Shown here one piece after another: positions 27,390-37,337 of a DNA stretch of 64,000 bases. Every line of letters starts with the position of its first letter. Position 1 is the stretch's first letter. The stretch lies in the NCBI GenBank assembly GCA_020832305.1, contig JAFIEV010000044.1:62001-126000 (forward strand). The letters run 5' to 3'. This DNA is from Cyclobacteriaceae bacterium (GTDB taxonomy: Bacteria; Bacteroidota; Bacteroidia; Cytophagales; Cyclobacteriaceae). The position numbers and the translations under genes are program-made. The notes below the pieces were generated by a model. That model searched no databases. It saw only the letters and a program-made list of their open reading frames with translations, and had not been told where the DNA came from.

Positions 27390-28886
27390 TTAATCTACAT
27401 TATCATGCAGGAACTTGTTATTTCCCAATATCTGGTTATCGTCATTAAGATTATATCTTGATACATTGCTTTCAGAGGAAGATGGCACTTTCTGAAGATT
27501 TACATTTCTTCTGAGATAGGCAGGCGTTTCCCATCTGCCCCTGAAATCCTCATCCCTATGACTAAGTGAAGTAACTTCACCCATTTTTCTGATTCGCTCT
27601 TCTGCCTGTCTTTTTAAAGAATCTTTTTTCATTTCAATTTCGCTGGGTCTTGAAACCATACTTTCCTGTGCCGTACTTTTCTCAGGTCTGATAATTTCAA
27701 AACCCTCCAAACCTGAGAGGTGCTCCTCTTTGCCCATTTCTTCATTTTCAGATGGCGTGGGATTCTCAAAGCGATAACCTGTTTTAGGCTGCGCATCTTT
27801 ATTGATCACCTGCTTCTTGGGCAGATATTCTTCATCGCTGAAAATATTGAGCTGTTTATTCGATACAAGGTCTATTACCTTATGTTCCTTTCCTGGTTCA
27901 GCCTGCTTTTTTCCTTTTTCAAATCCGGTGGTAATTACAGTTACACGTATTTTTGAACCTAGCTCAGGATCGATACCATGGCCAAAAATAACTTCCGCTG
28001 CGTCGCCGGCAACATCCTGTATATAATCTGTAATCTCAGCCAGTTCATCCATTTGCAGTTCAGCTTCTTCCCCGGAAATGATAGATAGTAAAATTCTTTC
28101 GGCACCGTGAATGTTTTTATCATCGAGCAATGGAGAAGAAATGGCCATTTCAGCAGCGCGGGTAGCACGATTGTCACCTTCAACAGTAGCTGAGCCCATC
28201 ACAGCTGTGCCAGCATTGCTCATAACTGTTTTTACGTCCTCAAAGTCGACATTGACATACCCAGGCACCGTAATGATTTCGGCGATCCCTTTGGCCGCAG
28301 TGGTAAGTACATTATCGGCCTGCGCAAAAGCCTCACGTATGGGAAGATTTCCGTATATTTCCCTGAGCTTGTCATTGAGAATCACCAAAACGGTATCGCA
28401 AGCATCTTTTAGTGCTGAGATTCCCTGCGTCGCCAAAACAGACTTCTTCTTCCCTTCAAATGAAAAAGGACTGGTGACAATACCCACAGTAAGAATACCG
28501 AGCTCTCTGGCCACAGTAGCGATTACAGGAGCTGCACCGGTACCTGTACCTCCTCCCATTCCGGCAGTAATGAATACCATTTTGGTGCCATCACTCAGCA
28601 TCTCTCTGATTTCTTCTTTGCTTTCAATTGCTGCCTGCTTTCCTTTTTCTGGATTGGCGCCTGCTCCAAGACCTTCCGTAAGGTTGACCCCTATCTGAAG
28701 CTTATTGGGCACAGGGCTGGATTCGAGCGCCTGCATATCGGTATTGCATACGAAAAACTCAACATCCCGTATGCCCTGATTAAACATGTGGTTGACGGCA
28801 TTACTGCCACCTCCACCTACCCCGATGACTTTTATGATCGACTTTTGATGCGGGGCTATGTCGAACTTATAAGAATTTTCAGCCAT
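27390..28886 (-). CDS. ftsZ: Cell division protein FtsZ
   Basis: A 498-residue tubulin-like GTPase that builds the Z-ring. The N-terminal GVGGGGSNAVNHM (22-34), the GTP-binding GGGTGTG at 111-117 and the T7 synergy loop are all present. After the globular part (to about 330) comes a charged linker, then the conserved peptide TPAYLRR near 455 that binds FtsA. Beyond it lies an extra tail of about 40 residues ending FLHDNVD; many FtsZ proteins stop at that peptide, while Bacteroidota commonly carry the extension. It is the last gene of the dcw cluster, 68 bp after ftsA. Confidence 0.97.
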   Translation of the reverse strand: MAENSYKFDIAPHQKSIIKVIGVGGGGSNAVNHMFNQGIRDVEFFVCNTDMQALESSPVPNKLQIGVNLTEGLGAGANPEKGKQAAIESKEEIREMLSDGTKMVFITAGMGGGTGTGAAPVIATVARELGILTVGIVTSPFSFEGKKKSVLATQGISALKDACDTVLVILNDKLREIYGNLPIREAFAQADNVLTTAAKGIAEIITVPGYVNVDFEDVKTVMSNAGTAVMGSATVEGDNRATRAAEMAISSPLLDDKNIHGAERILLSIISGEEAELQMDELAEITDYIQDVAGDAAEVIFGHGIDPELGSKIRVTVITTGFEKGKKQAEPGKEHKVIDLVSNKQLNIFSDEEYLPKKQVINKDAQPKTGYRFENPTPSENEEMGKEEHLSGLEGFEIIRPEKSTAQESMVSRPSEIEMKKDSLKRQAEERIRKMGEVTSLSHRDEDFRGRWETPAYLRRNVNLQKVPSSSESNVSRYNLNDDNQILGNNKFLHDNVD

Positions 28887-28929
28887 GTTTTTATAGTTTA
28901 AGGTTCAACATTTCTTGAAAGAATATATT

Positions 28930-28955
28930 GCAGTTTTTGATTAAACTGCTTTTTT
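28930..28955. other. Hairpin between ftsA and ftsZ
   Basis: GCAGTTT (28930-28936) and AAACTGC (28943-28949) form a 7-bp stem with a 6-base loop, directly after the ftsA stop. A T-run follows on the plus strand, where no gene is transcribed; on the coding strand the hairpin is preceded by A and not followed by T, so it should not terminate the ftsA-ftsZ message. It may affect mRNA processing or stability between the two genes (inference). Confidence 0.6.
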
Positions 28956-30259
28956 CAATAACTGCTTTTATCGTCTATATCGTCAATAAGAAGACTTTTT
29001 GTCTTATCAATAATAGATTTGAGAAAGTCTTTGCTTTTAGCTGTCCTCTCCCTGCGTTGCATACCGGCGCGCAGCATGCTTTCCTGATATCGGTTGTCTC
29101 TTTCATCCAATGCCCTGAAGCCACTGAGCACCAGGCCTATAGTAGTAGAATACATCGGGCTTTTAACCATTTCAATTTTACTGCGCCCAAGGTGCTCATT
29201 AGGATAACCTATACGGGTTTCATGACCGGTCATATACTCAACCAATTGCTGAAGATTTTGCAATAAAGCACCACCTCCCGTAATGACAATACCCCCGGAC
29301 AACCGGGTGTCAAAACCAGATGCAATGATTTCGGCATGCACCAATTCAATGATTTCCTGCATTCTGGCCTCTATAATATGTGCCAGATTTTTCAGGGATA
29401 TTTCCTTTGGTGGTCTGTTTCGCAAACCTGGAATGGATACGATTTCATTTGGACTGGCTTCCTCGGCGATTGCCTTGCCAAATTTGGTCTTCAGCAATTC
29501 TGCCTGATGTTCCATAACATTACAACCCTGCTTGATGTCTTGGGTAATGATATTTCCACCCAGCGGAATTACAGCAGTATGACGAATGATATTTTCGTGG
29601 AAAATGGCTATGTCGGTTGTGCCTCCACCAATATCAACCAAACATATACCGGCTTCCTTTTCTTCTTCACTCAATACTGCAATACTCGACGCCAAAGGTT
29701 CAAGGATCAGATTGTCAATCTCAAGACCTGCACGTCGAACACACTTATTGATATTTTGTATGGCAACAGTTTGTGCAGTTATTACATGAAAATCGGCTTC
29801 AAGCCTTACGCCGGTCATACCTACGGGGTCCTTTATGCCTTCTTCATAATCAACGTAATAATCCTGAGGCATAACATGAATGATTTCACTGCCCGGTGGT
29901 ATAACGATTTTATACATATCATTGGTAAGGCGGGTCACATCTTCGATGGTGATTTCTTCATCCTCCTTATTGCGCATAATACTGCCATGGTGCTTAGAAC
30001 TTCTGATGTGCTGGCCTGCCACACCTACGTTTACCAGGCCTATCTGGATTTGTGATTGCTCTGAAGCTTCAAGGATGGCTTTTTCTATGGCATAAATGGT
30101 CTTTTCTATATTGACCACTTTGCCATGGTACACACCATCTGAAACGGCTTTTCCCATGCCGAGTACTTCAAGCTTTCCATATTCATTTTTACGACCTACA
30201 ATTGCACAGATTTTTGTAGTTCCAATGTCTAATCCGACGACTATTTTTTCTCTTTCCAT
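28955..30259 (-). CDS. ftsA: Cell division protein FtsA
   Basis: A 434-residue actin-like ATPase that tethers FtsZ to the membrane. The phosphate-1 motif GLDIGTTKICAIVG is at 9-22, the second phosphate loop DIGGGTTDIAIF near 206, and the adenosine motif GGIVITGGGALL near 325. The C-terminus (RERTAKSKDFLKSIIDKTKSLL) is an amphipathic helix region expected to bind the membrane, followed by a short acidic tail. It follows ftsQ by nine bases. Confidence 0.96.
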   Translation of the reverse strand: MEREKIVVGLDIGTTKICAIVGRKNEYGKLEVLGMGKAVSDGVYHGKVVNIEKTIYAIEKAILEASEQSQIQIGLVNVGVAGQHIRSSKHHGSIMRNKEDEEITIEDVTRLTNDMYKIVIPPGSEIIHVMPQDYYVDYEEGIKDPVGMTGVRLEADFHVITAQTVAIQNINKCVRRAGLEIDNLILEPLASSIAVLSEEEKEAGICLVDIGGGTTDIAIFHENIIRHTAVIPLGGNIITQDIKQGCNVMEHQAELLKTKFGKAIAEEASPNEIVSIPGLRNRPPKEISLKNLAHIIEARMQEIIELVHAEIIASGFDTRLSGGIVITGGGALLQNLQQLVEYMTGHETRIGYPNEHLGRSKIEMVKSPMYSTTIGLVLSGFRALDERDNRYQESMLRAGMQRRERTAKSKDFLKSIIDKTKSLLIDDIDDKSSY

Positions 30260-30268
30260 GGCTAATGT

Positions 30269-31024
30269 TTATTCACATATAATTTGTTTCTGAAATTTTA
30301 CATTGACTTTTGAATAGTGATTCCAGCCCTTTGCAGGCAAAATCTCATCGTAAAAAAGCCTTAGCCGGGCAAATTTTCGCTCTATATCTTCCGGCCTCCC
30401 GAATTCTATAATTTGTTTTCCCACTTGCGGGTATATCGTAATTTCTCCTTTTTTATCAATATTAAGCTGGGCAATTTGCGCTTTCCAGAATGGTTCCTGC
30501 TCGATAAACTGAATCATTGTAAACAGGTCCTTTCCATAATGATCATCCAGCATATTCTCCACATTAAAACGATTGCCTAACTCTCCGCCAATCAACAGCA
30601 CCCTGGCAGTATATCTGCTCGATACCGGCAAAATTTTTCCCAAATCGCTTATATATCTGTCAGCAATTTTTCCATTTATAATTCTTGCCAGGGGTCGACT
30701 CTGATACACCCGCACATTGAGCTGTCCCGAATGGTCTTTAAAGGCCTCAGCACGATGTATGAATTTATGCTCCAGTACCCTCCTTTCTATCTCCCTCAGA
30801 TCGATCTGACTTATCGGTACACCTACGAGCTTATCATACCCCTGATTTGTAAGCAATTCCATAACGTCGTTATCCGTGATGAAATAGTTTTGATATTCAT
30901 TTTCTATAAAAATCCGCACTCCGGAACAATGCTTTTCATCATATCGCATATTGACAAGACCCAGGCTTATAAGCAATCCCATTGCCAGGGCTCCGAACAT
31001 CAAATATTTCAGTATCTTTTTCAT
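30269..31024 (-). CDS. ftsQ: Cell division protein FtsQ/DivIB
   Basis: A 251-residue bitopic protein with one N-terminal membrane helix (about 7-26) and a periplasmic part containing a POTRA-like domain (about 35-110) and the FtsQ beta-domain. FtsQ links the cytoplasmic and periplasmic parts of the divisome through FtsB/FtsL. The sequence is weakly conserved, as is usual in Bacteroidota, but position between murC and ftsA and the topology make the call firm. The start codon overlaps the murC stop (ATGA). Confidence 0.9.
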   Translation of the reverse strand: MKKILKYLMFGALAMGLLISLGLVNMRYDEKHCSGVRIFIENEYQNYFITDNDVMELLTNQGYDKLVGVPISQIDLREIERRVLEHKFIHRAEAFKDHSGQLNVRVYQSRPLARIINGKIADRYISDLGKILPVSSRYTARVLLIGGELGNRFNVENMLDDHYGKDLFTMIQFIEQEPFWKAQIAQLNIDKKGEITIYPQVGKQIIEFGRPEDIERKFARLRLFYDEILPAKGWNHYSKVNVKFQKQIICE

Positions 31025-32457
31025 AGCCTTTTGCTTTTGTTTAAAGATTCCGAATTCAACTTTTGCTCAAGTACTTTTGCCATATGCGGCACCAACATTT
31101 CAATATCACCTGCCCCCGCCGTAACGATAACTTCAGCATCGCTTTTCCGCAGTAAAGCATCCAGCTCATTTTTCTGAATAGATGAAGATTTGCCTGGCTG
31201 CAATTTCTTTACTATCAGGTCTGCATCTACCCCGGATATGGGTTGCTCCCTGGCCGGATATACAGGCAAAACAGCAACTTCATCAGCAATTGAGAGACTT
31301 TCAGCAAATTCCCTGGCCAATTGTTGGGTGCGACTGTAAAGATGTGGCTGGAATATGATAAGGCACTTTTTGTTGGGGTAGATGGCTTTCACCGCCAGTA
31401 ATAACGCCCTTATCTCCTCCGGATGATGCGCATAGTCGTCAATAAAGACCAAATTCGGCTCACGCCTGACAAATTCGAACCTCCTTCGTATACCGGCAAA
31501 GCTTTCAAGTCCAGATCTGATGATCCCCTCATCCAACCCAATATGCCGCAATACTGCAATGGCTACTGTGGCATTCAGTACATTATGCATGCCTGGCATA
31601 GATAATTTTACATTTTTCATGCAGTAAGTGCCATCGACATAATCAAATACTGGCATAGTGCCAGCGAGGTCAATATTTTCTGCAAGTATGTCGGCCTCCA
31701 CGATTCCGTAGGTCTTTAAAGGGATGTCCTCCGAAGGATTTAGCCTTTTTCGAACATTTTCATGGAGAAAGCAAATTCCCTCAGAAGAGGTCTGATTTAC
31801 ATAAGTACTGAAAGCCTCTGACAGTGCATCGAAGGTACGGTAGACCTCCATATGGTCGATATCAAGTGATGTAACTACCGAAATAACCGGATGCAATTGA
31901 TGAAATGAGCGGTCAAACTCATCAGCTTCGGTTGTAAACCAGGAAATCTTTTCTCCTGCTGTTGCATTACATAAATAATTGGTTTTTTCTTCCGATAGAA
32001 TTCCCCCCAGCAACGCCGCCGATTTTCTATCCGAACGATGCAGAACATGTGCAATCATCGAAGATGTGGTGGTTTTTCCATGCGTACCGGCTACGGCTAT
32101 TGTTGGATATGCTGAACTGATGTCACCGAGTACTTCAGATCGCTTTTGAATTTTATATTGATGCTCTCTGAAATATCGCAACAGCTGGCTATCCTGCGGT
32201 ATTGCCGGTGTATAGATTATGCGTATACTACTTTTGTCCCCTGATAAAACCTCCGGAGGCAAAGCACTGGGAATATCATCAAAAACCACAGAGATACCTT
32301 GTTCCAGCAATGCATTGGTAACATAACCGGGATTTTTATCATATCCTGCAACGAACATACCACGGGTATGGAACCAAAATGCCAGGGCACTCATTCCTAT
32401 ACCTCCTATGCCGAGCAAATACACGATATGTTTCTTATCCTCTGTCACTGCAAGCAT
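31021..32457 (-). CDS. murC: UDP-N-acetylmuramate--L-alanine ligase
   Basis: A 478-residue cytoplasmic ligase that adds L-alanine to UDP-MurNAc, the first amino acid of the peptide stem. The N-terminal nucleotide-binding LGIGGIGMSALA (15-26), the P-loop GTHGKTTT at 124-131, and the domain-3 motif DDYAHHPEEIRA are present. The GTHGKTTT form (His instead of Asn) is typical of MurC. Its start lies 13 bases inside the end of murG and its stop overlaps ftsQ, so the three are translationally linked. Confidence 0.96.
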   Translation of the reverse strand: MLAVTEDKKHIVYLLGIGGIGMSALAFWFHTRGMFVAGYDKNPGYVTNALLEQGISVVFDDIPSALPPEVLSGDKSSIRIIYTPAIPQDSQLLRYFREHQYKIQKRSEVLGDISSAYPTIAVAGTHGKTTTSSMIAHVLHRSDRKSAALLGGILSEEKTNYLCNATAGEKISWFTTEADEFDRSFHQLHPVISVVTSLDIDHMEVYRTFDALSEAFSTYVNQTSSEGICFLHENVRKRLNPSEDIPLKTYGIVEADILAENIDLAGTMPVFDYVDGTYCMKNVKLSMPGMHNVLNATVAIAVLRHIGLDEGIIRSGLESFAGIRRRFEFVRREPNLVFIDDYAHHPEEIRALLLAVKAIYPNKKCLIIFQPHLYSRTQQLAREFAESLSIADEVAVLPVYPAREQPISGVDADLIVKKLQPGKSSSIQKNELDALLRKSDAEVIVTAGAGDIEMLVPHMAKVLEQKLNSESLNKSKRL

Positions 32458-33563
32458 TTTAAAATTTGATGCACAATTCTGTCGGTTGCATCAGGCACCG
32501 ACAGCTTTTTAATGTTTTCTGAGAGACGCTTCATAATGTCCACATCGCTCAATAAGGCAGTAATTTGATCGCCCAGCTTATCTATTGCCTCCCTGTCTGG
32601 AATCATTTGAGCGGCATCGGCTTCAACAAGGGCCATGGCATTCTTGGTTTGATGATCCTCTGCCACATTGGGAGAGGGTACAAAAATTACTGGTTTAGCG
32701 GCTATACAAAGTTCGGCAATGGAGAGCGCTCCTGCCCTGGACACCACCAGGGTCGATGCCGCATAGGCCAGATCCATTTCCACGATAAACTCACATAATC
32801 GCAAGTATTCATCAGCAAGCGCAGCGCTTCCAAGCTCTTCACAAATTTGTTGATAATAAAATTTACCACTTTGCCACAGCACCTGAATGCCTGCCTCCTT
32901 CAAAGCCGGGAGAGCAGCCAGTACACTCTGATTGATGGTTCTGGCGCCAAGGCTTCCGCCAATGATGAGTAAAACCGGCCGATCTGAGGTAAAACCGAAA
33001 AAACGGAGTGCTTGCGCCCTTTTAGAGCGTATATCCAATATATCACTTCGTACCGGATTACCGGTATACACTATCTTTTCGGCCGGAAAGAATTTTTCCA
33101 TTCCCTGGTAAGCAACACAAATACGATCGACTTTAGCTGCAAGCCATTTATTGGCTAAGCCTGCATATGAGTTTTGCTCCTGTATTAAGGTGGGAATACC
33201 GGCAGCAGCAGACACCCTTAACATTGGCGCACTGGCAAATCCTCCAAACCCTATGACCACATCGGGATTAAATTTCTTAAGCAGTTTTCGCGCCTTGTAC
33301 AAACTCACCAGTACTTTAAAAGGGAACATCAGATTGTCGACGGTTAATCTTCGCTGCAGGCCACTTATCCATAATCCTTCGATTTGATAACCCGCCTCAG
33401 GTACTTTCTGCATTTCCATTTTACCCTGGGCGCCCACAAACAAAAATCGGGTATCAGGATATAGTTCCCTGAACCGGTTTGCAACTGCCAGGGCCGGATA
33501 GATGTGTCCTCCGGTTCCTCCGCAACTGATAATGATTCGATATGGTCTTTTCTTTTCTATAAT
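32445..33563 (-). CDS. murG: UDP-GlcNAc transferase MurG, non-standard start
   Basis: MurG adds GlcNAc to lipid I to make lipid II at the inner face of the membrane. The hallmark N-terminal loop RIIISCGGTGGHIYPALAVAN is encoded at about 33545-33480, and the rest (LWISGLQRRLT, GFGGFASAPML, LIQEQNSYAGLANKWLA, GGSLGARTIN, SRAGALSIAELCIA) is complete. The puzzle is the start: from the upstream in-frame TAA (33638-33636) to that loop there is no ATG, GTG or TTG. The first TTG in frame (33443) is downstream of the loop. I give the start provisionally as an ATT at 33563; another ATT lies at 33572. Two ATGs (33583 and 33579) are out of frame and stop at once. Confidence 0.85.
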   Translation of the reverse strand: MIEKKRPYRIIISCGGTGGHIYPALAVANRFRELYPDTRFLFVGAQGKMEMQKVPEAGYQIEGLWISGLQRRLTVDNLMFPFKVLVSLYKARKLLKKFNPDVVIGFGGFASAPMLRVSAAAGIPTLIQEQNSYAGLANKWLAAKVDRICVAYQGMEKFFPAEKIVYTGNPVRSDILDIRSKRAQALRFFGFTSDRPVLLIIGGSLGARTINQSVLAALPALKEAGIQVLWQSGKFYYQQICEELGSAALADEYLRLCEFIVEMDLAYAASTLVVSRAGALSIAELCIAAKPVIFVPSPNVAEDHQTKNAMALVEADAAQMIPDREAIDKLGDQITALLSDVDIMKRLSENIKKLSVPDATDRIVHQILKCLQ

Positions 33564-33588
33564 TCTTTCAATTATGCATTCATAAAAT

Positions 33589-34755
33589 TTAAGCGGCTGC
33601 CCTTTTAAAGGTATTGCCTCCCCTGAACCCTGTTTTTATCTGATCGGTTTCACCCCTGCTCACACTGATGATAATGCCAACGGCAAGTCCTGTAAACAAT
33701 AGAGATGTTCCACCCATACTGATCAATGGCAGAGGCAATCCGGTGATGGGCAATAACCCCACCGATACACAAACGTTGATCATGGCCTGTATTACCAAAG
33801 CCACACTCAGCCCTGCCGCCAGTAATCCGCCAAAGGCATTTTCACTTTTTGAAGCAGCCAGCATTGATCGGTACAATAAGGCCAGATACAATAAAATGGT
33901 AAATGTGCCACCAATAACTCCATACTCCTCTACAATAATGGAGAAGATAAAGTCTGAATAGGGATGCGGCAGAAAATCTTTCTGGTCACTGTTTCCGGGA
34001 CCTTTACCAGTAATACCTCCCTTGGCGATGGCGATATAGGATTGCTTTGCCTGGTAAGGAATTTCCTGTGGATTTACAAAGTCCTTAACCCGATTAATTA
34101 CAGTATCTCCTCTCTCTCCAATTTTAAATGCTACGCCACCCGCAAGTAAACCAACGAGCATCAACATAAACAGGTAATGTACCGGCACCCTTCCGATAAA
34201 TAAGACAATCATACTGGTGCTGAAAAGGAGCACGGCAGTAGAAACGTTTGACATCGCTATTAAGCCACATATCACACCTGTCCACATCAGAACCGGAATA
34301 AGCGTTTCTTTTATATCGTTGATGTTTTGCTGTCTTTTTGAAAGCATAGCTGCCAGATGCGTGATCAAAGCAAGCTTAGCAAGATCTGAGGGCTGGAAGC
34401 TGGTATCGATTAAAGGGATGGTCAACCATCTTGAAGCTTCATTGAGCCTGGTGCCAAAAAGCCAGGTATACATAAGAAGTGGTACCGATACCCATAAGGC
34501 GAGGGTAGAAATTCTTGAATAATACCTGTAATCGACCCTGTGTGCCAACCACATGGCAATGAGACTTAACAAAATTAAAAAGCCATGCCGGAATAAATAA
34601 TGCTCTGTATTTCCCCGCATTGATTTGTAGGCAAGGGTTTCCGTAGAGCTATATACTACCAAAACACTTATCACTGAAAGTAAAAAAACAATCGCCCACA
34701 ATATAGGGTCCCCTTTTAAATTCCTGTCGGCCCATGACTTTAATGCTATATTCAT
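33589..34755 (-). CDS. ftsW: Lipid II polymerase FtsW (SEDS family)
   Basis: A 388-residue inner-membrane protein with about ten helices, of the SEDS (RodA/FtsW/SpoVE) family that polymerises glycan strands at the septum together with FtsI. The family region GKGPGNSDQKDFLPHPYSDFIFSIIVEE (around residues 240-268) and the C-terminal GLPLPLISMGGTSLLFTGLAVG are clear. The position between murD and murG, with an ATGA overlap with murD, identifies it as FtsW rather than RodA. Its end lies 26 bases before the proposed murG start. Confidence 0.95.
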   Translation of the reverse strand: MNIALKSWADRNLKGDPILWAIVFLLSVISVLVVYSSTETLAYKSMRGNTEHYLFRHGFLILLSLIAMWLAHRVDYRYYSRISTLALWVSVPLLMYTWLFGTRLNEASRWLTIPLIDTSFQPSDLAKLALITHLAAMLSKRQQNINDIKETLIPVLMWTGVICGLIAMSNVSTAVLLFSTSMIVLFIGRVPVHYLFMLMLVGLLAGGVAFKIGERGDTVINRVKDFVNPQEIPYQAKQSYIAIAKGGITGKGPGNSDQKDFLPHPYSDFIFSIIVEEYGVIGGTFTILLYLALLYRSMLAASKSENAFGGLLAAGLSVALVIQAMINVCVSVGLLPITGLPLPLISMGGTSLLFTGLAVGIIISVSRGETDQIKTGFRGGNTFKRAAA

Positions 34756-36116
34756 ATGGCTTTCTGGTTTAAATGTTGATCTGCACCGAGTACTGCCTCT
34801 TTAAATTTATTGCCCCTCTCTTCATAATTTCTGAAAAGATCAAAACTGGAACATGCCGGGGAGAGCAAAACCACATCTCCTTTTTGAGCCAGGTTATATG
34901 CATACTTAACCGCTGTATACATACTATCCGTTGAATATATCTCATCTACGGTGCCACGAAATGTATGTACAAGGCTGTGATTATCAATCCCCAATGCAAT
35001 GAGAACGCGTACTTTTTTCCTGACCAGGTCTTCAATACGTCGATAATCGTTACCTTTATCCACACCTCCGGCAATCCAGATTATCGGCTCATTAAAGCTC
35101 TCAAGTGCATACCAGACTGCCTCCACATTGGTTGCCTTGGAGTCATTGTAAAACCGAACACCTTTAAATTCACCAACAAACTCAAGTCTGTGCGGAACAT
35201 TAACAAAGGTCTTAAGCGCGGCTTTTATCTGATCAAGGGAAATCTCCAGAGCCAAAGCCACTGCGATAGAGGCCATCATATTGGTTGCATTATGTTTACC
35301 CCTCAAAGGCAGTTCATTGAGCTGAATGTGAAATGTCTTTTGTCCGTCGGATATATAGATTTGATCACTGTCAGACCAAATACCCTCTTTCGGTACGGCA
35401 TTAAAACCAACGGGCACATATCTGGCTGTGGTTCTGTAAGTATCCAGCAATGTACTTATTGAGGCATCTTCAGCATTATAAATAAAAACATCACCCTTTG
35501 TTGTATTTCGAAGGATTTGGAACTTAGATGCAGCATAGGAATCAAAAGAATGATTATAGCGGTTTAGGTGATCAGGCGTTATATTCAGTAAAACGCCAAT
35601 ATCTGCCCTGGCAAGTTTCATATCATCAAGTTGAAAGCTGCTTACCTCCAGCACGTAATAAGCATGGCTTCGTTCGAGCAACAACCGCGACAAACTATTG
35701 CCTACATTACCGGCCAGACCTGCATCCAGACCTGCAGAATTCAATATATGGTGGCACAACAGGGTAGTAGTGGTCTTACCATTGGTGCCGGTGATCATGA
35801 TAACCTTGCCCGCTGCAAAGCGCAGCGCAAATTCAAGTTCTCCTATAATTTCAATGCCGGCGGTAATTGCAGCGCTTACTACCGGAGCATCATTGGCGAT
35901 GCCCGGACTTTTAATAATTATATCCGCAGTAATGATTTTCTCCAGGCTATGCCCGCCTTCTTCAAAAGAAATGCCGGCATGAAGCAATTCTTTTTTATAT
36001 CTTTCCGGAATAAGTCCTTGATCAGACAAGAAAACATTGTATGCCTTCTGCTGTGCCAGCAGGGCCGCTCCAGTTCCGCTTTCTCCACCCCCGAGTACTA
36101 CAATGCTTTTTGCCAT
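34752..36116 (-). CDS. murD: UDP-MurNAc-L-alanine--D-glutamate ligase
   Basis: A 454-residue ligase that adds D-glutamate to UDP-MurNAc-L-Ala. The N-terminal Rossmann loop LGGGESGTGAALL (8-20), the P-loop GTNGKTTT at 110-117, the conserved LNITPDHLNRY and the domain-3 segment NDSKATNVEA are present. Length is typical. It starts three bases after mraY and overlaps ftsW by four. Confidence 0.96.
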   Translation of the reverse strand: MAKSIVVLGGGESGTGAALLAQQKAYNVFLSDQGLIPERYKKELLHAGISFEEGGHSLEKIITADIIIKSPGIANDAPVVSAAITAGIEIIGELEFALRFAAGKVIMITGTNGKTTTTLLCHHILNSAGLDAGLAGNVGNSLSRLLLERSHAYYVLEVSSFQLDDMKLARADIGVLLNITPDHLNRYNHSFDSYAASKFQILRNTTKGDVFIYNAEDASISTLLDTYRTTARYVPVGFNAVPKEGIWSDSDQIYISDGQKTFHIQLNELPLRGKHNATNMMASIAVALALEISLDQIKAALKTFVNVPHRLEFVGEFKGVRFYNDSKATNVEAVWYALESFNEPIIWIAGGVDKGNDYRRIEDLVRKKVRVLIALGIDNHSLVHTFRGTVDEIYSTDSMYTAVKYAYNLAQKGDVVLLSPACSSFDLFRNYEERGNKFKEAVLGADQHLNQKAI

Positions 36117-36119
36117 AGA

Positions 36120-37331
36120 CTATCTGAGTTTAAGGGTTGCCAATGAGAGAATCGCCAATAAAACGCCAACAATAAAAAACCTTGTAACAATTTTGGCTTC
36201 ATGTAAATTCTTTTTCTGATAATGATGATGCAAAGGGGACATTAAAAATATCCTGCGTCCTTCACCAAACTTTTTCCGGGTATATTTAAAATATGACACC
36301 TGCATAATCACCGAAAGATTTTCAATCAGAAAAATTCCGCATAAGACCGGTATTAACAGCTCTTTTCGAATAGATAGCGCGAGTACAGCAATAACAGCGC
36401 CCAGCGAAAGACTACCGGTGTCACCCATGAATATTTGCGCCGGATAAGTATTGTACCATAAGAAGCCGATACAGGCGCCCACAAGTGCGGCGCAAAATAT
36501 CACCAGCTCTCCCGATCCGGGTATATACATTATGTTGAGATACTGCGAAAATATCACGTTTCCGGAGACATAGGCCAGTATGGCCAATGTTAGGGCGATT
36601 ATGGCCGAGGACCCACTTGCCAATCCATCTAATCCATCAGTAATGTTGGCGCCATTAGATACGGCCATTACAATAAAAATCACCATGGCTATATAGATAA
36701 TCCACGTATATTTTTTGTTAAATGGATTGAGCCATTCGTAATTAAATTCATTGTTTTTAATAAAAGGTATTGTCGTTTTGGTGGATTTTACATCGTTAAA
36801 CCGGGGTTCTACGATGCGCTCCTCGCTTTGTATTATTTGCTTGACGCTATATTCCCTGATACGCACATCACTGTGAAAGTATAAAGTAAAGCCAACGATC
36901 AACCCAAGGCTTATTTGCCCCATCAGTTTAAACTTGCCCCTGAGGCCCTGCTTGTTTTTTCTGAACACTTTTATGTAATCATCTGCAAATCCGACCAGTC
37001 CCATCCAAATCATGGCCACCACCATAAGGATGATGTAAACATTTTCAAGTTTGGCAAACAACAAGGTAGGTATTACCGCGGCAGCAATGATAATAATACC
37101 GCCCATGGTTGGGGTCCCTTGCTTTTCTTTCTGCCCTTCAAGGCCCAGGTCTCTTACACTTTCTCCTACTTGCTTTCTCCTGAGCAGGTTTATAAGTTGC
37201 TTGCCAAAAGTGATGGTAATGATAAGTGAAAGTAAGGCAGACATACCTGCTCTGAAAGAAATATATTGAAATACCCCTGCGCCTATCAGGTCAAATTGCC
37301 TGTCGAGAAAATCGAATAAATAGTAGAGCAT
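36120..37331 (-). CDS. mraY: Phospho-MurNAc-pentapeptide transferase
   Basis: A 403-residue inner-membrane enzyme that transfers phospho-MurNAc-pentapeptide to undecaprenyl phosphate, making lipid I. About ten helices are visible. The active-site segments are present: [16 protein letters not shown] (Asp pair), [17 protein letters not shown], and the C-terminal [13 protein letters not shown] with the histidine cluster. It is longer than the E. coli protein because of a polar insertion at about 180-220, which Bacteroidota MraY commonly have. Confidence 0.96.
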   Translation of the reverse strand: MLYYLFDFLDRQFDLIGAGVFQYISFRAGMSALLSLIITITFGKQLINLLRRKQVGESVRDLGLEGQKEKQGTPTMGGIIIIAAAVIPTLLFAKLENVYIILMVVAMIWMGLVGFADDYIKVFRKNKQGLRGKFKLMGQISLGLIVGFTLYFHSDVRIREYSVKQIIQSEERIVEPRFNDVKSTKTTIPFIKNNEFNYEWLNPFNKKYTWIIYIAMVIFIVMAVSNGANITDGLDGLASGSSAIIALTLAILAYVSGNVIFSQYLNIMYIPGSGELVIFCAALVGACIGFLWYNTYPAQIFMGDTGSLSLGAVIAVLALSIRKELLIPVLCGIFLIENLSVIMQVSYFKYTRKKFGEGRRIFLMSPLHHHYQKKNLHEAKIVTRFFIVGVLLAILSLATLKLR

Positions 37332-37337
37332 GTCTGA

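Noticed and set aside
28111-28698. A 195-codon open frame on the plus strand
   Set aside because: Antisense to ftsZ; Ser/Pro/Ile-rich translation without domain features.
29336-30055. A 239-codon open frame on the plus strand
   Set aside because: It lies wholly opposite ftsA, and its aromatic-rich composition is typical of an antisense shadow.
35631-36146. A 171-codon plus-strand frame
   Set aside because: Antisense to murD; no family features.
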